From CAG-217 sp963605415 (GTDB taxonomy: Bacteria; Bacillota; Clostridia; Oscillospirales; Acutalibacteraceae): 64,000 bases of DNA. Shown in pieces: positions 1 to 8,638 of this stretch. The notes under the pieces are model-generated. The model searched no databases. It had not been told where the DNA came from and saw nothing but the letters and a program-made list of their open reading frames with translations. Within the stretch, counting starts at the first letter, position 1. Each line of letters begins with the position of its first letter. The translations under genes and the position numbers were made by a program. The DNA lies in the NCBI GenBank assembly GCA_963605415.1, contig CAVCUL010000010.1, forward strand, positions 1 through 64,000, written 5' to 3'.

Positions 1-34
1 CTCAAGATAAATAAATTTTTGGAGGTAAAACAAA

Positions 35-415
35 ATGGCAAACACAATTTTTGAAAAAGCAGGCGGTACTTATACGCAGGTGGGCGATTATATGTTGCCT
101 GATTTATTACCGGCGGAAGAAGAAAAGGAAGCGAATATCGGTATTTGGGCAATGCGACACAAACGATATTTGAAGCTAAATCATAAAGTGCTTTACTACA
201 ATTTGCTGACAAGCGGTAAGCTCAATTCATATCTTGCAGATATTGAACAGCAGGCAAGTAATATGTTTTCTCGGCTGGTAAAAGACCTCGCCGAACAAGA
301 AAATGTAACCGAAGAACTCAAATCAACTGATATGATGTTCTGGGTGCGGAAGATGAATAATATTCGTAATCGTGCAACTGAAATTGTAAATGCAGAATTG
401 ATTTACACAGTATAA
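35..415 (+). CDS. TnpV-type transposon-encoded protein
   Basis: A 126-residue acidic/basic, probably helical protein. Its N-terminus (GGTYTQVGDYMLPDL), the YLKLNHKVLYYNLL block and the EITEELK-like C-terminal half match the TnpV family carried by Clostridia transposons and conjugative elements. The biochemical role of TnpV is not established. The start is supported by a GGAGG ribosome binding site eight bases upstream. The gene is A+T-rich like the following defence genes, and it places the left part of the window inside or next to a mobile element whose remaining genes lie outside the window. Recognition is by memory of the family, not by a search. Confidence 0.8.
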   Translation: MANTIFEKAGGTYTQVGDYMLPDLLPAEEEKEANIGIWAMRHKRYLKLNHKVLYYNLLTSGKLNSYLADIEQQASNMFSRLVKDLAEQENVTEELKSTDMMFWVRKMNNIRNRATEIVNAELIYTV

Positions 416-423
416 ACACAACG

Positions 424-447
424 GCGGCAGGGATAAACCTCTGCCGC
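424..447 (+). terminator. Hairpin terminator after the TnpV gene
   Basis: GCGGCAG at 424-430 pairs with CTGCCGC at 441-447, followed by TATTTTG. It lies just past the TnpV stop codon and separates it from the restriction-modification genes. Confidence 0.6.
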
Positions 448-474
448 TATTTTGTGCTTGTTGCTCAAAAACGG

Positions 475-503
475 TTGACTTATTTACGACTTTAGCTTAT
501 ACT
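475..503 (+). promoter_or_regulatory. Promoter of the XRE/restriction-modification operon
   Basis: TTGACT at 475-480 and TATACT at 498-503 with a 17-bp spacer, about 55 bases before the XRE start codon. No clear GACT/AGTC C-box pair of the classic controller type was seen, so autoregulation by the following gene is only inferred. Confidence 0.6.
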
Positions 504-557
504 TACAATGAGAAATTATAAAATGCGATATGAGCGTTTTAATGCAGAGGTTACACT

Positions 558-764
558 ATGATTACGGACAAAATCGGCAACAGAATTCGTGAATTAAGAA
601 ATCAAATGGGCTTAAGTCAGGAAAAGTTTGCACAAAAGATAGGTATGGACAGAACTTATTTTGCAAGCGTTGAATTGGGTAAGCGAAATATTTCAATCAT
701 AAACATTGAAAAAATTGCAAATGGATTAAATATATCGCTTTCCGATCTTTTTAAAGATATTTAG
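558..764 (+). CDS. XRE-family regulator, likely restriction-modification controller (C) protein
   Basis: A 68-residue single-domain helix-turn-helix protein. The fold is read from IRELRNQMGLSQEKFAQKIG followed by the recognition helix region MDRTYFASVELGKRN and a C-terminal SLSDLFKDI. Length and motif (DRTYxxxxExGKRNxS) are typical of C proteins of type II restriction-modification systems, which delay endonuclease expression after entry into a new host. It sits 66 bases upstream of two methyltransferase genes and an endonuclease gene on the same strand, which fits that role. It could instead be an ordinary phage-type repressor. The start has the ribosome binding site GAGG. Confidence 0.75.
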   Translation: MITDKIGNRIRELRNQMGLSQEKFAQKIGMDRTYFASVELGKRNISIINIEKIANGLNISLSDLFKDI

Positions 765-830
765 TTTAAATCTATTTTTATAGTGGAACGTTTTGTTAAT
801 TAAGTTAAAACAATCGGCGGAGGAACTACA

Positions 831-1871
831 ATGAGTACAACTGAAACGGCATATAAAACCTCATTGATAAATAATAGACGTTATTTGGGTAATAAATATA
901 AATTGCTTTCGTTTATCACTGGCGTTGTAAATGATGAATGCAATGATATTGAGACAGTTGCGGATATTTTTGCGGGAACAGGTGCGGTTTCATCTGCTTT
1001 CGCAGATAAAATACTTATTACAAATGACTTGATGTATAGTAACTATATTTGCAATTATGCTTGGTTTGGTGCTGAAAGCTATGGCCAACAGAATATAATT
1101 GATTATGTTGTTAGGTACAATGCAAAAACTAATTGTGGGGAAAATTATATGACACGTAATTTTGCAGATACCTATTTCAGTAAAAAAGACTGCGCTAAAA
1201 TCGGATATATTCGAGAGGATATAGAACGAAATTATAAAAAAGGCAATTTAAACAATAGAGAAAGAGCAATCCTAATTACTTCATTACTGTATGCAATGGA
1301 TAAAATTGCTGTCACCTGCGGACATTACGACGCATACAGAAAAGGTGCAAAATTTGAAGGTTCGCTGGAGCTTTATGTTCCTTTAGCAGAGGCAAATAAC
1401 AATCCAAAAAATCAATGCTTTAATGAGGACGCTAATAACCTTGTTAAGAAGATTGAGGCTGATCTTGTCTATATAGATCCACCGTATAATTCAAGGCAAT
1501 ATTGTGACTCGTATCATTTGCTTGAAAATGTTGCACGTTGGGAAAAACCTGAGGTTTTTGGCGTTGCCAAGAAGATGGACAGAAGCGGTATGAAGAGTAA
1601 ATACTGTACAATCGGAGCAACAAAAGCATTTGAAACACTGATAAATGATATTAAAGCTAAATACATTTTGCTTTCATACAACAATATGGCGGAAAAAGGC
1701 AACTGCCGTTCCAATGCTAAAATTTCCGACGATGATATTATGAGAATACTGAGTCAAAAAGGAACCGTAAAAGTTTTTGAGGAAAGCTATAAAGCATTTA
1801 CAACCGGAAAGTCAGACATTTCAGAAAATGCTGAAAGGTTATTTTTATGTATTTGCTTTGATGAGGAGTAA
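831..1871 (+). CDS. D12-class N6-adenine DNA methyltransferase (first of two)
   Basis: A 346-residue alpha-group (D12/Dam-like) methyltransferase. Visible motifs are the N-terminal RYLGNKYKLL (motif X region), the AdoMet-binding loop ADIFAGTGAVSSAF (motif I) and the catalytic DPPYNSRQY (motif IV, DPPY). It would methylate adenine in one strand of the recognition site. The next gene, six bases downstream, is a second D12 methyltransferase, and an AlwI-type endonuclease follows. Non-palindromic sites recognised by type IIS enzymes need a separate methyltransferase activity for each strand, which explains the pair. The start has GGAGG. The base composition is A+T-rich, unlike the host-like DNA after 9.8 kb. 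Confidence 0.88.
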   Translation: MSTTETAYKTSLINNRRYLGNKYKLLSFITGVVNDECNDIETVADIFAGTGAVSSAFADKILITNDLMYSNYICNYAWFGAESYGQQNIIDYVVRYNAKTNCGENYMTRNFADTYFSKKDCAKIGYIREDIERNYKKGNLNNRERAILITSLLYAMDKIAVTCGHYDAYRKGAKFEGSLELYVPLAEANNNPKNQCFNEDANNLVKKIEADLVYIDPPYNSRQYCDSYHLLENVARWEKPEVFGVAKKMDRSGMKSKYCTIGATKAFETLINDIKAKYILLSYNNMAEKGNCRSNAKISDDDIMRILSQKGTVKVFEESYKAFTTGKSDISENAERLFLCICFDEE

Positions 1872-1876
1872 ATTAA

Positions 1877-2797
1877 ATGATACAATCACCGCTTAATTAT
1901 ACCGGCGGCAAATATAAATTGCTACCTCAAATATTGCCGCTGTTTCCAAAAGACATAAATGTGTTTGTAGACTTATTTTGCGGTGGATGTAATGTTGGTA
2001 TCAATGTTGATTGTAACCGGGTTATTTATAATGACTTAAATGAAAATTTACTTTATTTGTATAATACGTTCAAGAATCTTGATAAAGAATCTGTTTTAGA
2101 ATGGATTTATGAGATTATAGAAAAATACAACTTATCACTTGTAAGTGAGTACGGATATAACTATTACGGTTGTGAAAGCAGTAAAGGACTTGGTAATTAT
2201 AACAGAGAAGGATATTTAAAGCTGCGTGCAGATTTTAATCAAAAACATGCAAATGAAAACTTTGATTATTATTACTACGTTATGCTTTATGTAATAATCG
2301 TATATGCTTTTAATAATCAAATTCGATTTAATTCAAACGGCGAATTCAATTTGCCAGTGGGAAAAAGAGATTTCAATAAAAAGATGGAGCAAAAACTCAT
2401 TGGCTTTATTGAAAAAATTCAAGAACAAAACTGTATTTTTACCTGTCGTGATTTTAGAGAGTTTGACACATCGGCATTATCATCGCAGGATTTTGTATAT
2501 GTTGATCCGCCCTATTTGATTACTTGTGCTACATACAATGAGCAAGGCGGTTGGAATGAAACTGATGAAAGAGATTTGCTTGTTTTTTTGGACGAACTAA
2601 ATGGCAGAAGCATTCGATTCGCTCTATCTAATGTGTTAAGAAGTAAAGGTAAGGAAAACAGCATTTTGATTGAGTGGCTTGAAAAAAATGCTGAGAAGTA
2701 TAAAGCAATACGACTTAATTATAGTTATTCAAATTCTAATTATCAAACTAAAGATAAGACTTCCACTGCTGAGGAAGTATTAATAATAAATTATTGA
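1877..2797 (+). CDS. D12-class N6-adenine DNA methyltransferase (second of two)
   Basis: A 306-residue Dam-like methyltransferase. LNYTGGKYKLL is the N-terminal motif, FVDLFCGGCNVGINV is motif I and VYVDPPYLITCATYNE carries the catalytic DPPY. It is closer to the canonical Dam subgroup than its upstream partner, so the two are probably not a recent duplication. It is presumed to methylate the complementary strand of the same asymmetric site. It follows the first methyltransferase by five bases and is followed almost immediately by the endonuclease gene, so the three are read as one operon. Confidence 0.9.
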   Translation: MIQSPLNYTGGKYKLLPQILPLFPKDINVFVDLFCGGCNVGINVDCNRVIYNDLNENLLYLYNTFKNLDKESVLEWIYEIIEKYNLSLVSEYGYNYYGCESSKGLGNYNREGYLKLRADFNQKHANENFDYYYYVMLYVIIVYAFNNQIRFNSNGEFNLPVGKRDFNKKMEQKLIGFIEKIQEQNCIFTCRDFREFDTSALSSQDFVYVDPPYLITCATYNEQGGWNETDERDLLVFLDELNGRSIRFALSNVLRSKGKENSILIEWLEKNAEKYKAIRLNYSYSNSNYQTKDKTSTAEEVLIINY

Positions 2798-2810
2798 GGT
2801 GAATGTGGTT

Positions 2811-4775
2811 ATGCCAAATTTTATTCCATATAAGAGCTTTTGTTGGAGCTTAGGCACCACAAGCTTTAGAACAAAGAATTTTAATAAAACTATTGAGGAA
2901 CAACTTTCTTTGTTAGATGAATTTTGGAAACTTGATGAAAATAAGAATGAAAACTGGTCCGGAAACAAAGATTTACAAACTCGTTATTATGATTTTATGC
3001 AGTCGAAAGACTTTGTTGAAGGTAATGCCGGAAATAAGCCAAAAGACGCTCGTGAAAAAACATCGGGTTTAGTTGATATTGGGTTAATAGATGACGGAAG
3101 AAAACTGAGCAATGCCGGTAAAGCTCTGCTTAAAATTACTTCTGAAAATGATTTTTCTTCTAATAATCAGTTTCAAATAGCAAAAGACAGCTACATATAT
3201 TTGAAGCAGTTGCTGAAAACATATTACAATGTAGACGGACATACTGTGCGACCGTTTATGGTATTGATTCATTTATTGGACAAATTTGATTATTTAACGC
3301 TTGATGAATATACATACTTATTGCCGTTGTGCATTGGAGAAGTCGAAACGGCCGAGATTATTGATGGTATTTTTCAATTGCGTTCCGGCAGTACATCGAT
3401 TGATAAAATTATTATTAATCGTTTGATGGATATGCCAAATTATAAAATGGCATTAGACTATCTTCTCGAAAATGAAGTTAACGAAGATTTGATATGTGAA
3501 ATAGGACTTAATAGAAAAAGTCGACAATACGATAAGTCGTATTTTAAGTTATATCAGGCATTACGCCGAGTTTTTGTATTGAACGATACGGATAGTTTGA
3601 TATCTGTTTATGATGCAACAAGAGATATAAAAATAGGAAAATGGTGGCGCAATTATTTATTTGATACCACCTCTGAAAAGGCAATTAGCAACTATCCTGT
3701 GGTGCATTTGAAAACAACATTATTTAATGATGTTGAAGATGAAAATACCTTTAAAATTGCTTTCTTTAAAATAATGCATTTATTTAAGGCCAAAGCCACA
3801 CTTTCAGATTATCTTGACCTTAATCGTAGGTATATTAAAACGACGGATGTAGTGTTATTTGAGGATGATACTATAAAATTTGATATAGTGCCGAAACACT
3901 TTTTCAAATCAGTAGTAGAGGGATTATATCAAGATACATTTGTTGCTTCTGAATTACTGTATGAAGATTGCGATATGTCAGAGATATCCGCGTGCCTTGT
4001 AGTAAGTGACGAAACTATTGTTGCCGGAATAAATGAAGAACTTGGCATAAATGTTTCTGATATGCAGTCGGCACGAGAAGCTTTGGAAGATACACGTTAT
4101 CAGAGATTGCAACATCTTATTGATACTAAATTTACTGATGATAAATTACTTTCGCTTCTTGATTGTTTTGAAACCAGAAATGACGAAGAAATCAGAAGTA
4201 TGGTTACCGATAATGCCGATGTACCTACGATTTTCGAATATGTGCTTGGTGTTTTGTGGTACAAAGCAAGTGAAAGACACGGTAAGATTCTTGATTATAT
4301 GAAGCTCTCACTGGACGCTGATTTATTGCCTAAAACTCACGCAGCCGGTGGTGAGGCAGATATAGTTTATGAATATGAGGCAACCGACTATTATCCTGCA
4401 CACACACTTTTGCTTGAAGCGACACTTGCCGACAGTACAAATCAACGTAGAATGGAAATGGAACCGGTGTCTAGGCATTTGGGCATGCATTTAATTCGTA
4501 CCGGTAATATGAATTCTTATTGCGTATTTGCTACAAACTATCTCAACATAAATGTTATTGCTGATTTTAGAGGCAGAAAATCAATGCCGTTCTATGATCC
4601 GCAAGATTATTCAAGGTCTGTAGCAGGAATGAAAATAATTCCTTTACAGACATCGGAATTGAAAAAGATTGTTTCTAACAAGAAGACATATAAGGAACTA
4701 TATCCATTATTTGAAACAGCGTTTAATTCAAATTTACCACCGCATGAATGGTATGAAAATTGTGTTTCAATATAA
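2811..4775 (+). CDS. AlwI-family type II (IIS) restriction endonuclease
   Basis: A 654-residue protein. The N-terminal region with WSLGTTSFRTKNFN and the C-terminal nuclease core EAD (residues 515-517) plus LLLEATLADSTNQRRMEME (E536, T538) match the AlwI/BstNBI/PleI family of enzymes that cut a few bases outside a 5-bp asymmetric site. D517 and E536 are the likely metal ligands. The ATG at 2811 is preferred over the upstream GTG at 2799 because AGGTG lies about nine bases before it. Cognate methyltransferases lie upstream. The exact recognition site cannot be read from sequence; GGATC- or GAGTC-like sites are known in the family, so any assignment would be a guess. Confidence 0.82.
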   Translation: MPNFIPYKSFCWSLGTTSFRTKNFNKTIEEQLSLLDEFWKLDENKNENWSGNKDLQTRYYDFMQSKDFVEGNAGNKPKDAREKTSGLVDIGLIDDGRKLSNAGKALLKITSENDFSSNNQFQIAKDSYIYLKQLLKTYYNVDGHTVRPFMVLIHLLDKFDYLTLDEYTYLLPLCIGEVETAEIIDGIFQLRSGSTSIDKIIINRLMDMPNYKMALDYLLENEVNEDLICEIGLNRKSRQYDKSYFKLYQALRRVFVLNDTDSLISVYDATRDIKIGKWWRNYLFDTTSEKAISNYPVVHLKTTLFNDVEDENTFKIAFFKIMHLFKAKATLSDYLDLNRRYIKTTDVVLFEDDTIKFDIVPKHFFKSVVEGLYQDTFVASELLYEDCDMSEISACLVVSDETIVAGINEELGINVSDMQSAREALEDTRYQRLQHLIDTKFTDDKLLSLLDCFETRNDEEIRSMVTDNADVPTIFEYVLGVLWYKASERHGKILDYMKLSLDADLLPKTHAAGGEADIVYEYEATDYYPAHTLLLEATLADSTNQRRMEMEPVSRHLGMHLIRTGNMNSYCVFATNYLNINVIADFRGRKSMPFYDPQDYSRSVAGMKIIPLQTSELKKIVSNKKTYKELYPLFETAFNSNLPPHEWYENCVSI

Positions 4776-4816
4776 ATTTAAAACAATGTGTGCTAATTTT
4801 CGTGTTAAGGAGTTGT

Positions 4817-6052
4817 ATGAAAATAGATTTGACACCCCATAAAGCAAAAGATATGACAGATAAAACAGTTGATGTTATTTCGACATCTTCTGTAACTGCT
4901 GATGCTTCACCTATTGTTTTGAACAAAACGGATATGCTTCGTTTTAGATTTGTTCCAATATTGGTATCAAATGAAAAAGAACCTTATAAGTCTGTATCTG
5001 GGAAAATAGTCTTTGAGAAGAAACAAAAAAAGGACGATTTGTTCCCAACTGATGATAATACTAATGCAACTGATAAAGTTTCTAGAGGTTCTATCAAAAT
5101 TGGAAATTGGATGGAATTACAACTTGATACTAGCGAAACGTATGCTCTGTATACTGGCTTAAAGCAACTCTATGAGTTATATGAAAGCATGGGTGAAATA
5201 CCATATGGGCCTGCTACTTATGCTAGAGTTGATAGTAGCTTGAAACAATTTTTATCAATTATTCAAGATGATCCATCGGCAGCAAGACTTATTGGAAAAG
5301 AAGAAAACTATGAATTAGTAAAGATTTTGCTTCGTTTAATAACGCAAACAGATTCTTTAGAGTCTTTAAAGAGAAGCCTTTCTGAACTTCAAAATGACAA
5401 TTTGCAGCACTTGTCTTCTTCCTTAAATCTAGAAAAACTAAAGAGAATAGAAGTGCTAATGAGAGATAATCTAGAAAATGGCGATGAAGAATTTTGGCAA
5501 TCTAAAGTTTTTAAAGAAAATCAATGGGTTTTATCACAGATATTTGCGTGCTCTTGCACCATATTTGCAGATAAAGCTTATGTTGGTGGAAAAAGCATTG
5601 CGAATAAGGGAGGCAATGTGTGCGACTTCATTTATCAGAACAAATTATCCCAAAATATAGCGTTGATTGAAATAAAAACGCCTTGCACTGAAATAATAGG
5701 TAGTCCATATAGAGGCACATATAGCTTTAGTCATGAATTAAGTGGGGCAGTTAATCAAGTGTTAAATTATCGAGATAAATTCACAAAGGAATATTATTCT
5801 TTATGTAAAAATGGAAATGATAAGTTTGAATTGCTCATGCCAAAATGTGTAGTAGTTATCGGTAAAATTGCTACACTAACAACTGAGCAAATTGCAGCAT
5901 TTGAGAATTACAGAAACAGTTTAAACAATATCATAATAATTACATTTGATGAATTATACGAGAGGATTTCGGATTTAATTGCTATACTTTCTGATTATAA
6001 TATTTCCGTTTCTCGCAATAAAGAAGAATATGACGATGATTTGCCGTTTTAA
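4817..6052 (+). CDS. Shedu-type anti-phage nuclease (SduA, DUF4263)
   Basis: A 411-residue protein with a C-terminal PD-(D/E)xK nuclease domain of the DUF4263 type. Visible landmarks are ENQWVLSQIF (about residues 228-237), GGNVCDFI with D270, the catalytic ALIEIKTP with E285 and K287, and the following ELSGAVNQVLNYRDKF helix. This order is diagnostic of Shedu, a single-gene defence system shown experimentally to restrict phages. The N-terminal 200 residues are a divergent, probably sensing region. An ATG 57 bases earlier exists, but 4817 has AAGGAG just upstream. It follows the endonuclease by 41 bases on the same strand, so it is part of the same defence cluster. Confidence 0.85.
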   Translation: MKIDLTPHKAKDMTDKTVDVISTSSVTADASPIVLNKTDMLRFRFVPILVSNEKEPYKSVSGKIVFEKKQKKDDLFPTDDNTNATDKVSRGSIKIGNWMELQLDTSETYALYTGLKQLYELYESMGEIPYGPATYARVDSSLKQFLSIIQDDPSAARLIGKEENYELVKILLRLITQTDSLESLKRSLSELQNDNLQHLSSSLNLEKLKRIEVLMRDNLENGDEEFWQSKVFKENQWVLSQIFACSCTIFADKAYVGGKSIANKGGNVCDFIYQNKLSQNIALIEIKTPCTEIIGSPYRGTYSFSHELSGAVNQVLNYRDKFTKEYYSLCKNGNDKFELLMPKCVVVIGKIATLTTEQIAAFENYRNSLNNIIIITFDELYERISDLIAILSDYNISVSRNKEEYDDDLPF

Positions 6053-6089
6053 ACGTTGTATACTTTGTCTTAGTGTTTAAATAACATTT

Positions 6090-6180
6090 AACTGTCAATA
6101 AAAGCATACATAATTATTTTTCGTACAGCAATGAAAAACTACTGATTGGTTTTAGTATGATATCAGTAATTATGACAGTT
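6090..6180. repeat. Nested inverted repeat between the Shedu and PIN genes
   Basis: AACTGTCA at 6090-6097 is repeated inverted as TGACAGTT at 6173-6180. Inside it TACTGAT (6140-6146) pairs with ATCAGTA (6162-6168). The 279 bases between the two genes otherwise hold no open frame. The pair could be a terminator or leader structure or a regulator binding site. Confidence 0.45.
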
Positions 6181-6331
6181 GATAAGTCTTTAGCAATATG
6201 AATTATAATAATTGGGCCAAAAAGTTATATGTAAATTTATATATAGCGGCTGAAAATTGAACTAAAACACTGTGCAGAAAGCAGCGAAACTTCGGCGCAG
6301 TTTAAGTTTTTCTAATTGGAGGATGCGTATT

Positions 6332-7720
6332 ATGTATAATATAAAAGCAATGCTTGAAAATGATAATTATGTAATTGTTCTTGATACAAATGTATTGCTC
6401 AATATATATCGCTATTCACCTGAGTTTTCCGAATTTGCTCTTGAATGTTTGAACAAGGTAAATAATTTCATATATTTACCTGCAACTGTCAGAATGGAAT
6501 ATGAAAAGCATCGTAGAGGTGAGTTTGCAAAAAGGGCGAAGCGTATTACAGAAGCGAGCAAGGGGACTGAAATGCAAATTCAAAATGCTAAAGATAAAAT
6601 ACTCAAATCTTGTAATGTATTAGAGCAACTTCATTTTTCCGATATTCAAGAATTAAGAAATGAACTTTCCATAAAAATTGATGATGTATATAAAACCTTT
6701 TGTGATTTTTTTGATGACAGACATTCGTTAAACATAATTCAAAATTACTGGGAAGGAAAAGATTATCTAGTTCAATTAGTTGAAAAAATAGACACTCAAA
6801 ATCATATTTTAGAATCTCCATCTCAAAAAGATATTTATACTTGGTGTGATGAAGGAGAGAAGCGATATAAAGCTGAAATTCCTCCTGGATTTAAAGATGC
6901 CAAAAACAAAGACGGTGTTAGAAAATATAGTGACTTAATAATTTGGAAGGAGATTCTCCGTTTTGCAAAATTAAATCACAAAAATATTATATTTGTAACT
7001 GATGATGTGAAGCCGGATTGGTGGGAAGAGAACGATGGAAATTCTACTTTTCATTCGAAATTATTAGACGAATTTTCCCGAACTCAGCAATTGATCGCTC
7101 CTATGATATCGCATCTTTTCTATTTAGATGTATCAAGTGAGTTTGATGTAAATCAAACGGATTCAATAGAAATGGCACTAAAAATGACTGATGAAGATTA
7201 TTATGATAAGATAGCTGAAAATGTATTTGACAGCATATGCTCAACCCTGTTATATTATGCTACAGAATATATAAACGACGATGCAAATATAGGTTCAGAA
7301 GGTATTGATGAATTTGAAATATGTGAGTATTCATTGATCAATGCTGAACGTGTTGATAGATATGATAACACTGTTCTTTATGAGCTTGTTTTTGATGTAA
7401 AACTTGCTGGAACATCTTATGAATATTGGGGACGAGATGATGATACTAAAGAAGTTATAACCTCGCCTGGTGTTGATCATATTTTTGAAGGCAAGATCAA
7501 AGTTGCCGTTGAACGTGAAGCTGAAATGTTCATTGACTTTGAAGATGATAATAGTTTTGAAAATGCGGAAATAATTGACGGTAATTTAAAAGAAATAGAA
7601 CATAAAGAAAGAATAGAAGAAGCTGGTGAATTAGGATATTGTCCTGATTGCGGAACTCCATTAAACTTAAAAAATGATGGTGGAAATGGATTTTGCATAA
7701 ATTGTGCATGGAACCATTAA
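6332..7720 (+). CDS. PIN-like nuclease protein with C-terminal zinc ribbon
   Basis: A 462-residue protein. The N-terminus has VIVLDTNVLLNIY (D18), then PATVRMEYEKHRRG and, near residue 227, IIFVTDDVKPDWWEE. These are the acidic metal-binding positions of the PIN-like (PIN_8/DUF4935) fold, suggesting a metal-dependent ribonuclease. Residues about 300-420 form an uncharacterised acidic beta-rich region. The last 30 residues hold CPDC...CINC, a zinc ribbon likely to bind nucleic acid or protein. The ATG at 6332 has GGAGG nine bases upstream and is preferred to the longer frame from 6272. Composition and position tie it to the defence cluster. The target is unknown. Confidence 0.75.
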   Translation: MYNIKAMLENDNYVIVLDTNVLLNIYRYSPEFSEFALECLNKVNNFIYLPATVRMEYEKHRRGEFAKRAKRITEASKGTEMQIQNAKDKILKSCNVLEQLHFSDIQELRNELSIKIDDVYKTFCDFFDDRHSLNIIQNYWEGKDYLVQLVEKIDTQNHILESPSQKDIYTWCDEGEKRYKAEIPPGFKDAKNKDGVRKYSDLIIWKEILRFAKLNHKNIIFVTDDVKPDWWEENDGNSTFHSKLLDEFSRTQQLIAPMISHLFYLDVSSEFDVNQTDSIEMALKMTDEDYYDKIAENVFDSICSTLLYYATEYINDDANIGSEGIDEFEICEYSLINAERVDRYDNTVLYELVFDVKLAGTSYEYWGRDDDTKEVITSPGVDHIFEGKIKVAVEREAEMFIDFEDDNSFENAEIIDGNLKEIEHKERIEEAGELGYCPDCGTPLNLKNDGGNGFCINCAWNH

Positions 7721-8195
7721 TTATAGTTGTTATATAATATCGCTAAATACTCTGATTAACCAAGAGATGATTTACGGCGAAATAAGAAGACCTGCGATGA
7801 GCTGTATTCTCTTTATATAAAAGCAATTAGATAAAACCATATAATTTTATTTTGTGTTTTGATAGCATCCAAGTGATAGCTATTTGATAGCAAAAGCAGA
7901 AATACCTCATGGAATTGAGATAATCTGTACCAAATTAAAACACATCAAGTCAAAATTCCTAAGCAAAAACAGTTAAAGTCTGTTTTGTGCTTAGGAGTGG
8001 GAGTAATCCACGCCACTTAAAAAAGCCCGTAAATACAGGCTTTTCGCCACTTTGAACTCCTCTGTGGCAACAAAATGGCAACATTATTTGAATTATTGTA
8101 AAAGTAAAGAGCTATCAGATTTTTTGGAAGTCTGACAGCTCTTTAATTATATGGTGCAATATTCTGTATCGTACCGATTGAACCGCTTAAAATAA
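7721..8195. other. Non-coding junction with direct repeats and hairpins
   Basis: No convincing gene in about 475 bases. It contains three copies of TGATAGC (7859-7867 and 7884-7892 as TTGATAGCA, 7874-7880 shorter). A long hairpin spans 7957-7996 (TCCTAAGCAAAAACAG against CTGTTTTGTGCTTAGGA), and a small hairpin AAAAGCC...GGCTTTT lies near 8029-8044. A terminator-like pair AAAGAGCT..TCAGA / TCTGA..AGCTCTTT lies near 8105-8144. Such repeats next to an integrase are compatible with recombinase arm sites or an old attachment site, but no duplicated attachment core could be identified inside the window. Confidence 0.45.
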
Positions 8196-8495
8196 GGATA
8201 TAAATTTCGGAGTACTCTCAGTAGTTTTTATCTTTGTGATTTTATTGATGCTGGTTATTCCTTCACACAACTGCTTTCGTTCACAAACGATAGTATCAGA
8301 GTTTCCCCTGAAGAAGATGAGCAGATAAATATAGCGGTTTCTTTATCAGGAATGATGAAGCAAGATTATATTACATACAAGCTATTGGGCAGGACGATAA
8401 ATGTCAAGGCAAGTTGCAAAGTCCACAGAGTAGTATATGATCGACTGACAGAAGTCCTTGAGAAATTGAACAAGCTGAATGACGGCAGCGAATAG
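8196..8495 (+). pseudogene. Truncated relic of a mobile-element gene
   Basis: An open frame of 99 codons runs from just after a stop at 8193-8195 to TAG at 8493-8495 and has no start codon before the Met-Met near residue 54. Its C-terminal half reads as a real protein (SPEEDEQINIAVSLSGMMKQ, then a KLLGRTINV segment and a helical VVYDRLTEVLEKLNKLN tail). The missing start and the stop just before it suggest the 3' remnant of a longer gene, possibly a mobilisation accessory gene. I do not recognise the family with certainty. Confidence 0.45.
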
Positions 8496-8497
8496 AT

Positions 8498-8520
8498 TCC
8501 GCTTTTGCGGGGGCCTTTTT
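8498..8520 (+). terminator. Small hairpin with T-rich tail before the integrase
   Basis: CCGC-TTTT-GCGG followed by GGGCCTTTTTG directly after the relic gene. The short stem makes it a weak terminator. Confidence 0.4.
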
Positions 8521-8638
8521 GCGTTTGGACTATAATTTTTGTTTCTTGCAAAAAAATCAACATTCAAAAACGAAGAGCGCTTTTTGCTAAAATAAAGTAA
8601 CCCCTTAAAGGGGAAATCAAAGAACGGAGGATAAGAAC

